Origin: Daphnia pulex
Taxonomy: Eukaryota; Arthropoda; Branchiopoda; Diplostraca; Daphniidae
Direction of reading: 5' to 3'
Assembly (NCBI RefSeq): GCF_021134715.1
Contig: NC_060023.1
Location: forward strand, 11,470,001-11,534,000
Length of the DNA stretch: 64,000 nt
Both the position numbers and the translations under genes were made by a program. Positions 1-10,896 of the stretch are shown one piece after another. Within the stretch, counting starts at the first letter, position 1; every line of letters starts with the position of its first letter. The notes under the pieces are model-generated. The model did not search any database, was not told the DNA's origin, and saw only the letters and a list, made by a program, of their open reading frames with translations.

Positions 1-19
1 TTCCCGAAAGTTTGCTTTT

Positions 20-431
20 TTGGGCTCATTGACGCTTTCCCATTCTTCATTTGTTTCACCCCCCTATTACTCTCCTCAGTGATTTCCGGTAATTATTTCT
101 CACCCCTCGCACTCGCAGCTCGCCTTTGTCTCAGTGGTCGAGAGTTCTAGATCGGACTTTGATTTCACTGGCCAATCTGACCACCCGTCTATTAATTATA
201 CTTATCGTCATAAATTGACTCGTCAAGGAAAACCGCAGTAAGTATAGTTTGTCATCTTGTTTGTTTAGTATTTATTATTCCGATTTAAAATGATCCCGAT
301 CGACTTTTGGCCATGTGGTAACAAATTCGGTCGGTCGTATTCGCTCGAATGTGAAGCCATGCTTCAACCACCAACCCCTAAATGTGTATATGCCAATGTA
401 GAGACTCATCTCCTTTAATTTCCTGACACAG
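20..431 (+). promoter_or_regulatory. Leader copy 1: promoter, 5' UTR exon and first intron of family gene 1
   Basis: The motif gggctcattgacgctt followed by a CCCCC-rich stretch recurs near 7579 and, partly, near 4845, each time upstream of a family member. A 5' UTR exon ends at a donor GTAAGT at 238, and the intron closes at an acceptor CAG ending at 431, upstream of the ATG at 476. Positions about 146-388 are almost identical to 4988-5228, although the downstream coding regions have diverged. No TATA box is clear. Confidence 0.6.
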
Positions 432-475
432 GTGTGTGAAAGTTTCAAAATTCAATAATAGCCGGTTACGATAAA

Positions 476-2308
476 ATGACTGAGGAGTACGAGAACGCTG
501 AACCTATTGACGCAGACGAGATGGACGATGCCGAACGAATGCTGCCATCCCCTGTTGCTACATCTGCTGCTGCTGCTTTACCGAAATGCGAAGATAAATT
601 TCATAGCTGGATCATGGCCCGTGATAGTGCGTCTTCGCCAACTTTGCAAGGTATCAAGTGCAGTCCTCAAACGTCGATTGTATAATTGAACGGTTTCTTC
701 TACACATGGTTTGAACTCTGTATTTATTTCTTTGACAATCTAGCAATGCTGAGTGAGGATGCGTTGAAGCTTGAAAATAGGAAAAAGCCCGACATTGGAG
801 AAAAGCCAATCGTTATTCCGCCAGGTTACATTGCATGCCCGGGCAATGTGGCTTTCAAATGCCCAATCGGATACCACCCACCGGGAGTGAAATGTTCACA
901 AGGTCCCAGGTATTGGAAGGAAATACGGGCTGCGCTTACCGAACACGCGTTCCATTTAGAAAGGAAGCAGCCGTCTCTGCAGAAGCTTATGGAAAAGCTA
1001 ATTTGGTAGGTTCATTGTGTTTCAACCATACATTGTGTTATCAACTAATGTTTCGACGTCTTCAACGGCATATAGGCAAGTTTCCGAAAGTGTTGGTATA
1101 GCAGAAATCCTTTCGTCTCCGAAAGTGGTAAAACTGGAGAAATATACCATCAACAAAGGTCCAACTTGCAAGGCGTGCAATCGACGCGTGTCAATGTTGG
1201 CCAACGTAAAAGCTGCCACTTGTTACGATTGCTCTAATCGGATAACCACCGTCTACCGCGACGTGACCGACTACAACTTTCAAAATGATCTGCCGACTGA
1301 CGATTTTAAACCCAGGAGAGAAAAAACTTTGGTCTTTCTTTGTGCAAGACAATCTCCTGATGGAACCGAAAAGATTAATCATCAAGATAATTTCAAAAGA
1401 TTGATAATCTGGGTACAACGACTTGCAAGGTAATTGCCGTGACATCTTCAACGTTTTCAGTTACGTGAACTGAATATTTTTTGTTAACATTGGTGTTTTT
1501 GTTTTTCCCCAGCAATCCAGGCCCGTTTGGAGATGGCTATCCGAGAGAGATACAAGTAGTAGGAAAATTCGCTAGCATATCCAGTGGGCGTGTTCCTCTA
1601 TCGGCAATGAACATAGCGACTTTGAATCAGCCAAAAGACGTTTTGACACTAAATATGCTGTCCGATGCCATCATCAACGCATACTGGCCTGGCGATATTA
1701 TTTTAATAGCCATGAATCAACCAGCGTCCCTTTGTACAGGCCACCAAGACTTGGTAAGAGACATTTCCGGTTCAGTTCCATTATATATTTATTGGCTAAT
1801 CACCGTGTTTGTTGTACAGGAGCAGTTCATACGTGAATTGTTCGAGAGAGGAATTCCTCAGTCCGCATTGTATTTCACTTGTCGGGGATTGAGGTCGTTG
1901 GACGGTGCAACGGAGCCTTATGAAACCAACGTTTTGGCCGCAGATGTCAGAAACGCCATTTTAAACAACATGCCCCGTTATGGTATGCGTCCAGCGGTTA
2001 GTGCCTATCTCTACGCCTGCGACTTCGATGATCGCTACTTGTTTCCCACTGTACCCAGGGCGACCCTCTACCAATGTAATCCTTGTTTTCAATAGTAGCC
2101 CTGTAAAACAACAACATTTAGTGATAACCCATGTTTTACAGGTGTTCATCAGCGCGGCAACACAGGTGATTCGCCGATCGAGTTTCCGGCCGCGTTGACA
2201 GATCATCAGCCAGCCAAAAGGAGGCGTCTGCTGGTGTCGGACTCATCATCGTCGTTGGAAATGCCTCGGCCACCATCTGCCGCGTCGACCGGTGGCGTGT
2301 TCTTTTGA
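476..2308 (+). CDS. Family gene 1: CPGNV-motif protein with Cys-pair motif, 6 exons, about 484 aa
   Basis: I do not recognise this family. Exons are 476-650, 744-1005, 1076-1429, 1513-1753, 1820-2075 and 2142-2308; all introns are GT-AG and the reading frame is continuous. The N-terminus is acidic. Exon 2 carries CPGNVAFKCPIGYH, which is also found in the two downstream paralogues. Exon 3 has two CxxC pairs (CKAC and CYDC, about 17 residues apart), a possible zinc knuckle. Exons 4 and 5 encode a roughly 160-residue globular part absent from the other copies. The last exon has a basic KRRR cluster that could act as a nuclear signal, followed by a Ser-rich tail. No signal peptide is seen. A nuclear protein is a guess from KRRR only. 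It is the longest of the three copies and probably the least reduced. Confidence 0.72.
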
Positions 2309-2326
2309 GTCTGCGTTTAGCGACCC

Positions 2327-2332
2327 AATAAA
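2327..2332 (+). terminator. Polyadenylation signal of family gene 1
   Basis: AATAAA lies about 19 bases after the stop codon at 2306-2308, the expected place for a compact 3' UTR. Confidence 0.55.
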
Positions 2333-2339
2333 ACCTTCT

Positions 2340-3467
2340 TCCGTCACCGACGTACTGTCGGCGGGAAACGGTATTTTTCTTTTTGGGTAGTGGAGAAGAA
2401 TGGTGTTTTTAGTTTTTTAATTTCCTTTTCGTCCGATGTTGCGGCTTTCCGTCGCTCAAGTTTTCCCCTTTTACGGACGCCTTTTTGAAATGTTTTGACG
2501 GATTTTGAATATTAGATGATTATTGCGTTTGGAGCCAGCGTGAAATGTTGGCGCTGGAAAAATACGTTCGCAAATCGTTGCAAAACAACGGAATTAATAG
2601 TTCAAGTGTAAGTTTTGTAAAGTGTCCCAGGTTTTTGTGTTTTTTTAGTGGGGGAGTGTATTTGTGATGCCTTTCTCATCCAATTCACACGTTGCAGTTG
2701 TTTTATGTTTCCATTTCGTATACAGAAATACATTTTCTCTAATTATTCCGTAATTGTAGGCAATTTATGAATTGACGTGGGGTTAGTGCTTCATTTTACC
2801 AACTTGAAAAATGTCATCACTGTCTCGCTACACGAGTCTCCACTTCGTTTCCAACACATCTGTACGTCACAAAATTGATTTGGCCAGAATTGGAATGAAC
2901 CATTCATCAAGGCACTTGAGGAGAGTGTCAATTTGTAAAAGCAGTAGGCAATGACTTGGATGCAGCACAGTGATGAAATTCAAATTGGAAATGTGTATTC
3001 CTATTGGGATAAGGGTTTGGCGGCGTAACTTGATACAAAATAGAAAATTCAAGGTAAGTTTATCGTACGTTTGCAGTAACTCTGAATAAATGCGGTACTA
3101 AGAGAAATTGGCCTATTATTTGAATTGATCGATTGTGGCTGTGAATGTTTTAAAATTAAACAAATCTCTTGAATAGTTGTCGCTTCCCTATTGTATTATC
3201 GTCTCTCATACAGTACACGATGAACTATTCGAATCAATCTTCGTCACTTGGATATTCTGTCGCCAGTCATTTACCAAATCCACACCTAGCGTGTTCCTCT
3301 AAAGATTTCTTCAAAATGGAGTCGATGACCTCATTTCCTTCATTGGACCCTAGCACATGAATTGATAAGACAATTAGTTATATAATAATCGCTTCGTATT
3401 TAAATACATTTTTCGGGTATCACACCCAACTTTTTTGGCCTCAACGAATCAAAAAATCGGAAATAAT
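2340..3467. other. Spacer between family gene 1 and the HMG-like gene
   Basis: AT-rich sequence. A 46-codon open stretch from an ATG near 3220 ends at 3360, but it has no recognisable domain or splice partner. I see nothing else that can be supported. Confidence 0.4.
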
Positions 3468-4671
3468 TTAAATAACTTTACCGGTGAATCTTCGATATTC
3501 AACCTTGGCTCGGTGAATGAACGTATTTTTCTTCTCTTCAGTGAGCGAGGGCCAAGTGCTGTTGGCTTCAATGGTTATGCCTAGATAGTAGTCTTTCCAA
3601 TTGTACTTTGGATTTTTAACGTTCTTTTGGTGCTCAGACCAATGGTACCTATATAACCCAGGTAACGTATACGTGAGGAAAAACGTGTTGTAGGTAGCAA
3701 TAAACGTAATTTATACCAGGATACTGGATTCAGTCCACGTTTGTTTGCGATGACTTTGTCTTTTTCCAAGACATTTGATGGCAAAGGGGTAATTTCATAG
3801 CCTCTGTAGTCTCTTGCACCTGGTCGCAGCTGTATGATTTTCCTGTCAATCTTTTGTCGTTCCATTTGTTGTGCATCGTTTCTCCTTTTGGCAGCTTCAA
3901 TGTACGGAATTTTTTTCTCCTCTGTAAGACTCTGTAATTTTGTTTGAAAACAATTTTCCTACAAGTTAAAATTCACGAAACAGTTGCAAGTGTTTGTTTA
4001 AATTGTTCTACATTCCATTAGCCTAGTTTGTTCACATCACTGTTCAGGAAAGTGACCGATGTCAACAAAAGAAAATGCAATTTGCCTTTCATGTGACATG
4101 GTTGGAATCAAAATGTTTTTTGTGATTTTAGCCGAAATGAAAAATGATTGTAACTAGCCAAAAACTCTCCCCTTTTTGGGGTAACTTACCCTCCACATGT
4201 CTTCGACCAAAGGTATGTGGTGATCCTCAAAAGTGCAGTCCTTGTTTTCCAAAGCGAAATCTTTGGCAGCACAGTGGAGGTAATATCCAAAGGGAGTAAC
4301 ATTGGTTAGCTCCCAACGTTGCTTGATTAGCTTGGCAACGGTTTCTTTCTTTGCCATTACTGCAGTAATTCGGTGCACCTAGATTGTAAATAAACAAAAT
4401 ATACTCTTGTTAAACTGATGTACATGACCACAAATTTAAGTAACCGGTTTGTTTTCGCATTATTTTAGAATGGTAACAACATTTTTTAATGCATGGTTTT
4501 AAGATCATCCACCACAAAATAACATAACAAATTTAGGGGAAAATTATTTTGCTCCAGGAGAAAAAAAAATCAAATGAAATAAGTGGAACTCACCGTTTCA
4601 GTTTCGTCTCGAGTCTCGACACCACGTTCGCTGTCGACTGAATGTGTTTCCGGTGGATTACTAGACAGCAT
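3468..4671 (-). CDS. HMG-box-like protein, 4 exons, about 220 aa
   Basis: Minus-strand exons are 4594-4671, 4190-4378, 3717-3931 and 3468-3648, with continuous frame and GT-AG introns. The start is the ATG at 4671, the first in the frame. Residues about 40-105 resemble an HMG box: a PF-x-YY start, a Trp, then SLTEEKKIPYIEAAKRRN, matching the family pattern W-x-x-L-(S/T)-x-x-EK-x-PY-x-x-x-A. The same SLTEEKK phrase recurs near the C-terminus after WP, so the protein may hold a second, degenerate box. HMG boxes bend or bind DNA. Maelstrom-type proteins also carry a box like this, but I see no following Maelstrom RNase-H-like domain. The gene lies between copies 1 and 2 of the tandem family, on the opposite strand. 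The exon chain is secure; the function is inferred from the motif alone. Confidence 0.66.
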
Positions 4672-4842
4672 GGCGTTTTCCCTTCCCCTACTTTTTGGAG
4701 CTGAGACGATAACTCGCCAATACTTATCCGGAGCACAGCACTAACCCATGTCATCTTGTGTAAAACTTGAAAATTTTGAATAATACCATTAGACAGTAAA
4801 TTTCGTTTGCTTTAGAGTTTTAGAGACAAAAAATTGAAATGA

Positions 4843-5228
4843 GTCATGGTGACGCTTTGTCACTCTTCATTTGTTTCACCCCCCCACCCCTGACTCTCCT
4901 CGGTAATTTCCGGTGGAATAAAACGTGCCGTAGCCCGTATGGCGAGTTGGCGACGAACGCAGATGGCCTTCAACCTTCGTGGCATCGAGAGCTCTAGATC
5001 GGACTTTGATTTCACTGGCTAATCTGACCACCCGTCTATTAATTATACTTATCGTCATAAATTGACTCGTCAAGGAAAACCGCAGTAAGTATAGTTTGTC
5101 ATCTTGTTTGTTTAGTATTTATTATTCCGATTTAAAATGATCCCGATCGACTTTTGGCCATGTGGTAACAAATTCGGTCGGTCGTATTCGCTCGAATGTG
5201 AAGCCATGCTTCAACCACCAACCCCTAA
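4843..5228 (+). promoter_or_regulatory. Leader copy 2 (family gene 2)
   Basis: It repeats the gene 1 leader. The 5' UTR exon ends at a donor GTAAGT starting at 5085, and 4988-5228 match 146-388 with very few differences. The matching block stops abruptly after cccctaa. Further downstream the sequence instead resembles copy 3. Confidence 0.6.
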
Positions 5229-5644
5229 TTGTGCAAATGCCAATGGCTGTTAAAAGACTAAACATGAACAAGGTGTAATTTATAAATTTGCTGAGATGAG
5301 TTGATTATACCAGACAATTTTTGAACCTCTCCGGGAGGAGGAAAAAAATGGTAATGGACGATTTCTTTTACACGTGTTTGGGTTTGTGTCGTTGACGTAA
5401 TGCGCCTCACATCATCGAATTGAATCTCAATTTTTCTGTAGCATCCATGTATTTTATTTACTTTTCAATATTTTTGGCATCATGACACGCTCGCTCACAT
5501 TTCTCCCGAGTGCCCAAATGTCTTTTTTTATTCATCAGCAATCACTCTGTTTCTTTCGTCCTAAACCAATCACATCGGACATGTCTATGTCAACACTATA
5601 ACAAATCACTCTTTTGTTTAATATTCGTTTCAGTTGCTGAAGTG

Positions 5645-6640
5645 ATGTCCGGTGATAAAAATTCGTCAATGGACAGCACCTTACCTGTGCCACTCCCTAA
5701 GTCACCCAAGGAAGTCGTCAGTAGTGATGATTCTGATGAAGGTAAATAATTATCTGTACCACATTTCCTCTGTTTCTATCGGTTCTTTGTCAACACAATG
5801 CTTCTCTTGCAATTCAAAATGACCACGCTGTGTCCTGGGGGTGTAATGTTTTGTTTTTGTCTTTTTAAAATTACTTCCTCTCTTCAAGACGAGTCCATAG
5901 GGACGCCGGAGATGAGCGACGCCGACGAAACATGCGAGGAACGCTCGGAGCACATGCGTCGTTGTGAAGAGTTTTTCCGTAATCATGACCTCACCGAGAT
6001 GTGCAATCGCCACCTGGAGATGTTCAATCACCATCTCGCTAAGTTCCAACTTGAACTCGGTAATAAGTTTAAGCATCAACGTTGGTGACGTTTCATTAAT
6101 TTTTTTCTAATTGTGTTTTAAGCTCTCGAAGTTTCGCGTCTTACTGCCGACGAATCCTTTTCGCTGGACGGCAAGCTTATTCCTTGCCCTGGCAACGTTG
6201 TCTTCGATTGTATGGTTGGTTACTACAAAGAAAGCATGAGCTCGTGTCCCTTCTGTGACCGAATGTGGACGGAAATGAATGACATTCTGACTGATCCGGA
6301 TAAGGAACGTGAAACGTCACTCGCGAGATTAATGCAGACGTTGTCATGGTAAGTTTCGTTTATCCGTTTCAGTTCTAACTGGCGTTCATTTCTTTTCTTT
6401 TTGACAAATTGTAGGCGGTTGGAAGAGGGGGTAGGGATTATGATTATCTTGCAGTCGAAAGAGGTGATGAAAAGTTACGATTGGTCGGACCATAAAGGGA
6501 CCTGGAGAGAGCATGGAGAGACCTCTCCATACCCCAAGCGGCCCAAGGCTGTTGGCGGCGACGTCGCGCTGTGGTTAGCCAGTTTAGAAAACTCACGCAG
6601 GTGTCTTCGTTCTTCACGCCGGGTCGACGTTGACGAATGA
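5645..6640 (+). CDS. Family gene 2: CPGNV-motif protein, 4 exons, about 239 aa
   Basis: Exons are 5645-5741, 5889-6059, 6123-6348 and 6415-6640. The ATG is the first in frame after an acceptor ending near 5634. The N-terminus is acidic and Ser-rich. A helical Cys/His-containing stretch occupies exon 2. Exon 3 has CPGNVVFDCMVGYY and the tail DILTDPDKER, shared almost word for word with gene 3. The Trp codon split across the following intron (TG|G) is conserved in all three copies. The Cys-pair region and the 160-residue C-terminal part of gene 1 are missing, so this is a shortened family member. The function is unknown. Confidence 0.68.
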
Positions 6641-7576
6641 GTGAACGCAGAAAAGATTTCTGGTGGGAATGACCAGACGCAAGCTCAAGTTTCCCGTCTA
6701 CGCCGTTATAGTAGTTCCCTTTTTACTGTGTCAACATTTTTTTTTCCGAATATTGATGAGTTTCATCTTTGAGACATGTGTCGTCGTAGCGGCCGAATCG
6801 GGTTCACCGATAGAAGTTTTTCATCGCTATGTAACTTTTTAGTTTCCCTTTTTTTTTTCCTAATGTCATTTCTTCGCGTCTCCCGCAAGTTGGACTTTTA
6901 ATTAATTTGGTTTTTCTTTCATTTAAAATAATTTTGTGTATTTGCGCGTCATTAACGTGGTGAGATTGCGTCTCGGCTAACCCCCCTCCAAACAAAGAAG
7001 AAAAACAAAACTGTTGTCGGCCATATCCACATATATGCTCTGTTGCTCTGTACTGCGTAAACGTATGTAATATAACCTAATACTCCAAAAACCTATTGTG
7101 ATGTGTCAAAAATATGATTTGTCGTATATATCTACTATGAAAAACGTAATGACAATCAATTCTCACGCAACACATGCCCATTCACAGCTGATGCGAAAAC
7201 TTTGTGAATATTAAAGACGCAAGTGCTAAACATCCGCCTAGAGCTTTTAGCTAAAAATCGCCGTGTGTAACTCAACACCAGCGTAATTAGCCAATTTTTA
7301 TTTTCGCACGTGATGATAAAACAATTACGAAAGATGTAATTTGCTTAAATTATCGCTTAAAAATTCAAATCACGTTTTTTGTTATAATAAACGACCGCCG
7401 TATTTTAAGTTTAATCAATTATAGACTGTGCCGAAACAATAGTTTGCTTAAAAATTTACTCGAAATCAATTTAATATTGAATAATCTCATTCACACTCAT
7501 TGATTTCTCTCAGCGAATTATTCAATTTCAATGATTATAAAGCAGAGCGTTAAAAAGAAATTGAAATTGGCGCCCA
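6641..7576 (+). repeat. 3' tail and spacer of duplicated unit 2
   Basis: Segments at about 6960-7060 and 7210-7350 recur at about 9825-9920 and 10230-10375 downstream of gene 3. Units of roughly 2.7-3 kb (leader, gene and tail) were therefore duplicated in tandem. The rest is AT-rich with no gene seen. Confidence 0.6.
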
Positions 7577-7800
7577 TTGGGCTCATTGACGCTTTGTCAC
7601 TCTTCATTTGTTTCACCCCCCTATTACTCTCCTCAGTGACTTCCGGTGATTTCTCAGCCCTCTCAGTTGCAGCTCAGCTCGCAGGACGCAGATAGTCTTT
7701 GTCTCTGGTGGCATCGAGAGTTCTGATTTCACTGGCCATAATTTGACCACGCGTCTGTTAATTAAATAATTATACTCATTTGACTCGTCCAGTAAGTATT
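7577..7800 (+). promoter_or_regulatory. Leader copy 3 (family gene 3)
   Basis: Same promoter phrase at 7579 and a leader exon ending at donor GTAAGT (7792). It is more diverged from copies 1 and 2 than they are from each other. Confidence 0.58.
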
Positions 7801-8380
7801 GTTTTTGTCATCTCGTTTGTTTCGTATTTCTGTTTGGGTAGTGCATCACGCCGATAAAAATTCTTTGGGCTATCCCGATCCAAGTTTTTGGCCATGTTGT
7901 AACAACAGCCCTCCCAAAAATGCAATGGCTGTTGAAAGACTAAGCATTAACAAGATCTAATATAAATTTGCAGCGATGAATAGACTGTCTAGACACGAGG
8001 TCGTCGAATCGTTAAACCTCACTGTGAAATAAAATGGCAGACACGTGTTTGAGTTTGTGTCGCTGACGTAATGCCACGTTTCCTCTCATTTCATCAAATT
8101 GAAAACACACAACAATTGTCATCTCAATTTTTACTCATGCACTGCTGCCAATTCAGATTGCTTTGCTGTACAGCATTTGTCTTTTTCACTAGTTACTTTT
8201 CCATGCTTTCGGTGATATGCTCGCTCACAACGTGTGGCCAAATGTCTTTTCTCCGGCCACATTTTCCCCCTGCAACAATCACTCTCGTCTGTGTCAAGGC
8301 TAACAAATCACTCTTTTTAGAATAATTCGTTTGAATTGCCGTACGGCGAAATTGGATTTTCCTGAACAAAATTCGTCAAT

Positions 8381-9517
8381 ATGGATAATATACGACCTCG
8401 GAAGAATGGCGGCGACGGTTACCTCGAGCACTTGGAGGCAATGAGTGAATTTGAAGATCATCTCCGAGACACTGCTGATGTATCGGAATGTATCGCGTAC
8501 TGCCTCTGTAAGTTACCTCCGGACATGTCCAAACGACTCATTGATCATACATAAAAGTTGTTGCTGACTTTGTAATTTTATTTTTTAGCATATCTTCCAG
8601 ACGATGCCAATCCACTTTTGCAGGGTGATGGCGACGACGGCGCATCTGTTTCGCTTGAAGGCAACTTACCTTGTTTTGGCAATGTTGCCTTTTATTGTCC
8701 GATTGGTTACCACAAAGAAAGCACGTGTCCCGTCGATGGTCCGCTGTGGGCTGAAATTCATGACATTCTGACTGATCCGGATAAGGAACGTAAAACGTCG
8801 CTGGGGAGATTGACTGAGCCTTTGTCGTGGTGAGTCGTTGATCTATACGCTCACCTGTTTCAGTGTAACAAGCCTGTCGCCAACAATTTTTGTTTTTCTT
8901 TTTCAAACTAGGCGGAGGAGCCCGTTGCACGGCATTTTAGAGATAAATGAGTCGAAGGAGGTGGTGAGACTTCCTGTGAAAAAACATTTGTCAAAGGATA
9001 AGATAGTTAAGATACGGACGCAGGAGACCGACGACGATTCACCCGAGTCTTTGGCGGATATGAAGGCAATTGAAGATTTTCTCAACGACTGCGACTTTCT
9101 CGTGAAGATGGATCAGACCTGCCGTGGTAAGCTAAGAACCATTGCCGGAAACATGGCTAAATCGTGCTTAGGCTGCAAGCCTATGTGACGTTTTCATTTA
9201 AATTTGATTGCAATTGTTTTCTAGAGATGATAGCCCTTGCTACTGAACAACAACTTGCGCGTGAAGCTGCCGATGGTGATGTCAAACGGGTCGAAAGAGA
9301 CGGCGCAGCTGGACAACGTCACCCTGACGCCGGTGATGAACGCGACAGTTTGCCGGCTGCCGTCGACACGGAATCATCACGGGGCGTCTCCACGGCATCA
9401 GCACGTTGCGTTCCCATTGCCCAAACAGTCACCGACGACAACGAACAAGATGCTTCTGTGCTGCTCAAAGAAAAAGAAGGTGATTTCAGTGGTGATGTGG
9501 CGCACGAGGCAGTTTAG
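8381..9517 (+). CDS. Family gene 3: CFGNV-motif protein, 4 exons, about 291 aa
   Basis: Exons are 8381-8507, 8589-8829, 8912-9126 and 9225-9517, all GT-AG. Exon 2 carries CFGNVAFYCPIGYHKEST followed by WAEIHDILTDPDKER, the closest match to gene 2. The TG|G split Trp codon follows. Exons 3 and 4 are acidic and low in hydrophobic residues and differ from genes 1 and 2, so the C-terminal halves of the family evolve freely around a conserved core of about 60 residues. No signal peptide or membrane segment is visible. The role is unknown. Confidence 0.68.
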
Positions 9518-10896
9518 ACGCCAACCGATAAAGGGGGTCGACGTTGACGAGAGCGAACCAAGTAAGAATTTTCGGGAATAATCAGACGCGAGCTCAAATT
9601 TCCCGTCCACTCTGTTTGTATTAGTCGCCAGTTTGCGTAACTCTGGAACGACGCCCGTCGAATTTTTTTCTTTTAATTGTATCAACTTCAATTTTCGAAT
9701 TTAATTTCTCCATGTCGTCGTACGCGTAGCGGTTTTCATCGTTTATGCAAAGACACTCATTTTTAGTTTCCTTTTTTTTCCAACTGTTTTAAATGTAATT
9801 TCCTCACGTCCCGTAAGTTGGCCGATTGCGTCACGGCTAAGCCCCTCCCTCCCCAACAAAGAAAACAAAACTTTGGTCGGCCATATCCCTATACATACTC
9901 TGTACTACGTACTACACGTATAAATATAGCCTGATACAAAACCTTGAAAATATTCTTTCCCGTATCTCCTAGAAAAACGTATTTGAACAATCAATTCTCA
10001 CGCAACGGCCCATTCACAGCTGATGCGAAAATTGTCCGTTAACGCCATGTCGAGTTCTATTTTTGTTTCTTGGCCAAGCAATTATATCCTCAAATGGGCC
10101 TGTGAGTATAATCATGATGTCGCCATCAAGCTTCCGGGTGGTGGCTACTATACCCATTACTGTGGGGGTATACTTTTTCGTTTTGCGGTTTAATTGTGGG
10201 CAGTTGCCTATGTGAAATTGTGTGGATATTTAAGACGCAAGTGCTAAACATGTGCTGTGATCCGCCCTGAGCTATTGGCTAAATATCGCCGAGTGTATCT
10301 CGACACCACCACATTAAGCCAATTTTTATTTTCGCACGTGGATGATGAAACAATTACGAAAGATGTAATTTCATGCAATTTTTTTGTTTTATAATTAAGG
10401 AGCGCCGTACAATTTTCAAACAAAATCAACCAAATATGTAATAATGTGCAGCAGGCTTTTATGATATATAACTACCGGTACTCATTAGAATGGCGGTTAT
10501 ATAACATACAGAGGCAGATGTAAGAAAAATGGATTCAAGGAAACTTGTATCGACTCATTTACACTCGTTGATTTCTCCAAACAAAATAACAATAGATAAT
10601 AGACATATCAATTATTCAATTTCAAAAACAAACCCGACTGTCCAGCTACAGCGCCATTTTCTCTGAGATATATCCCCGTTATTATCATGTTCCAGTTCCT
10701 GTCAACGATAAATAACATTTGACGCGTCCATCGTATCACGCAGATATAGATCACGGTCTGAAAGAAAAGCTGCTGCTGCTGCTGCTGCTGGCGGGACTCA
10801 CGCGTGATGAATGGTGATTCATCGTTAAAAGAAGTTTTACAACAGAGTGCTGATGGGCATCATACAAGGAAACATCTATCGCCACCATTAACGATT
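9518..10896. other. 3' tail of unit 3 and spacer
   Basis: It holds the second copy of the duplicated 3' tail (about 9825-10375) and a GCT triplet run at about 10769-10790. No coding region is supported. Confidence 0.45.
10769..10790. repeat. (GCT)n microsatellite
   Basis: Seven perfect trinucleotide units in non-coding sequence between family gene 3 and collagen-like gene 1. Confidence 0.8.

Noticed and set aside
3169-3360. A Ser-rich open frame upstream of the HMG-like gene
   Set aside because: No paralogue, domain or credible splice signals were found; left as spacer.
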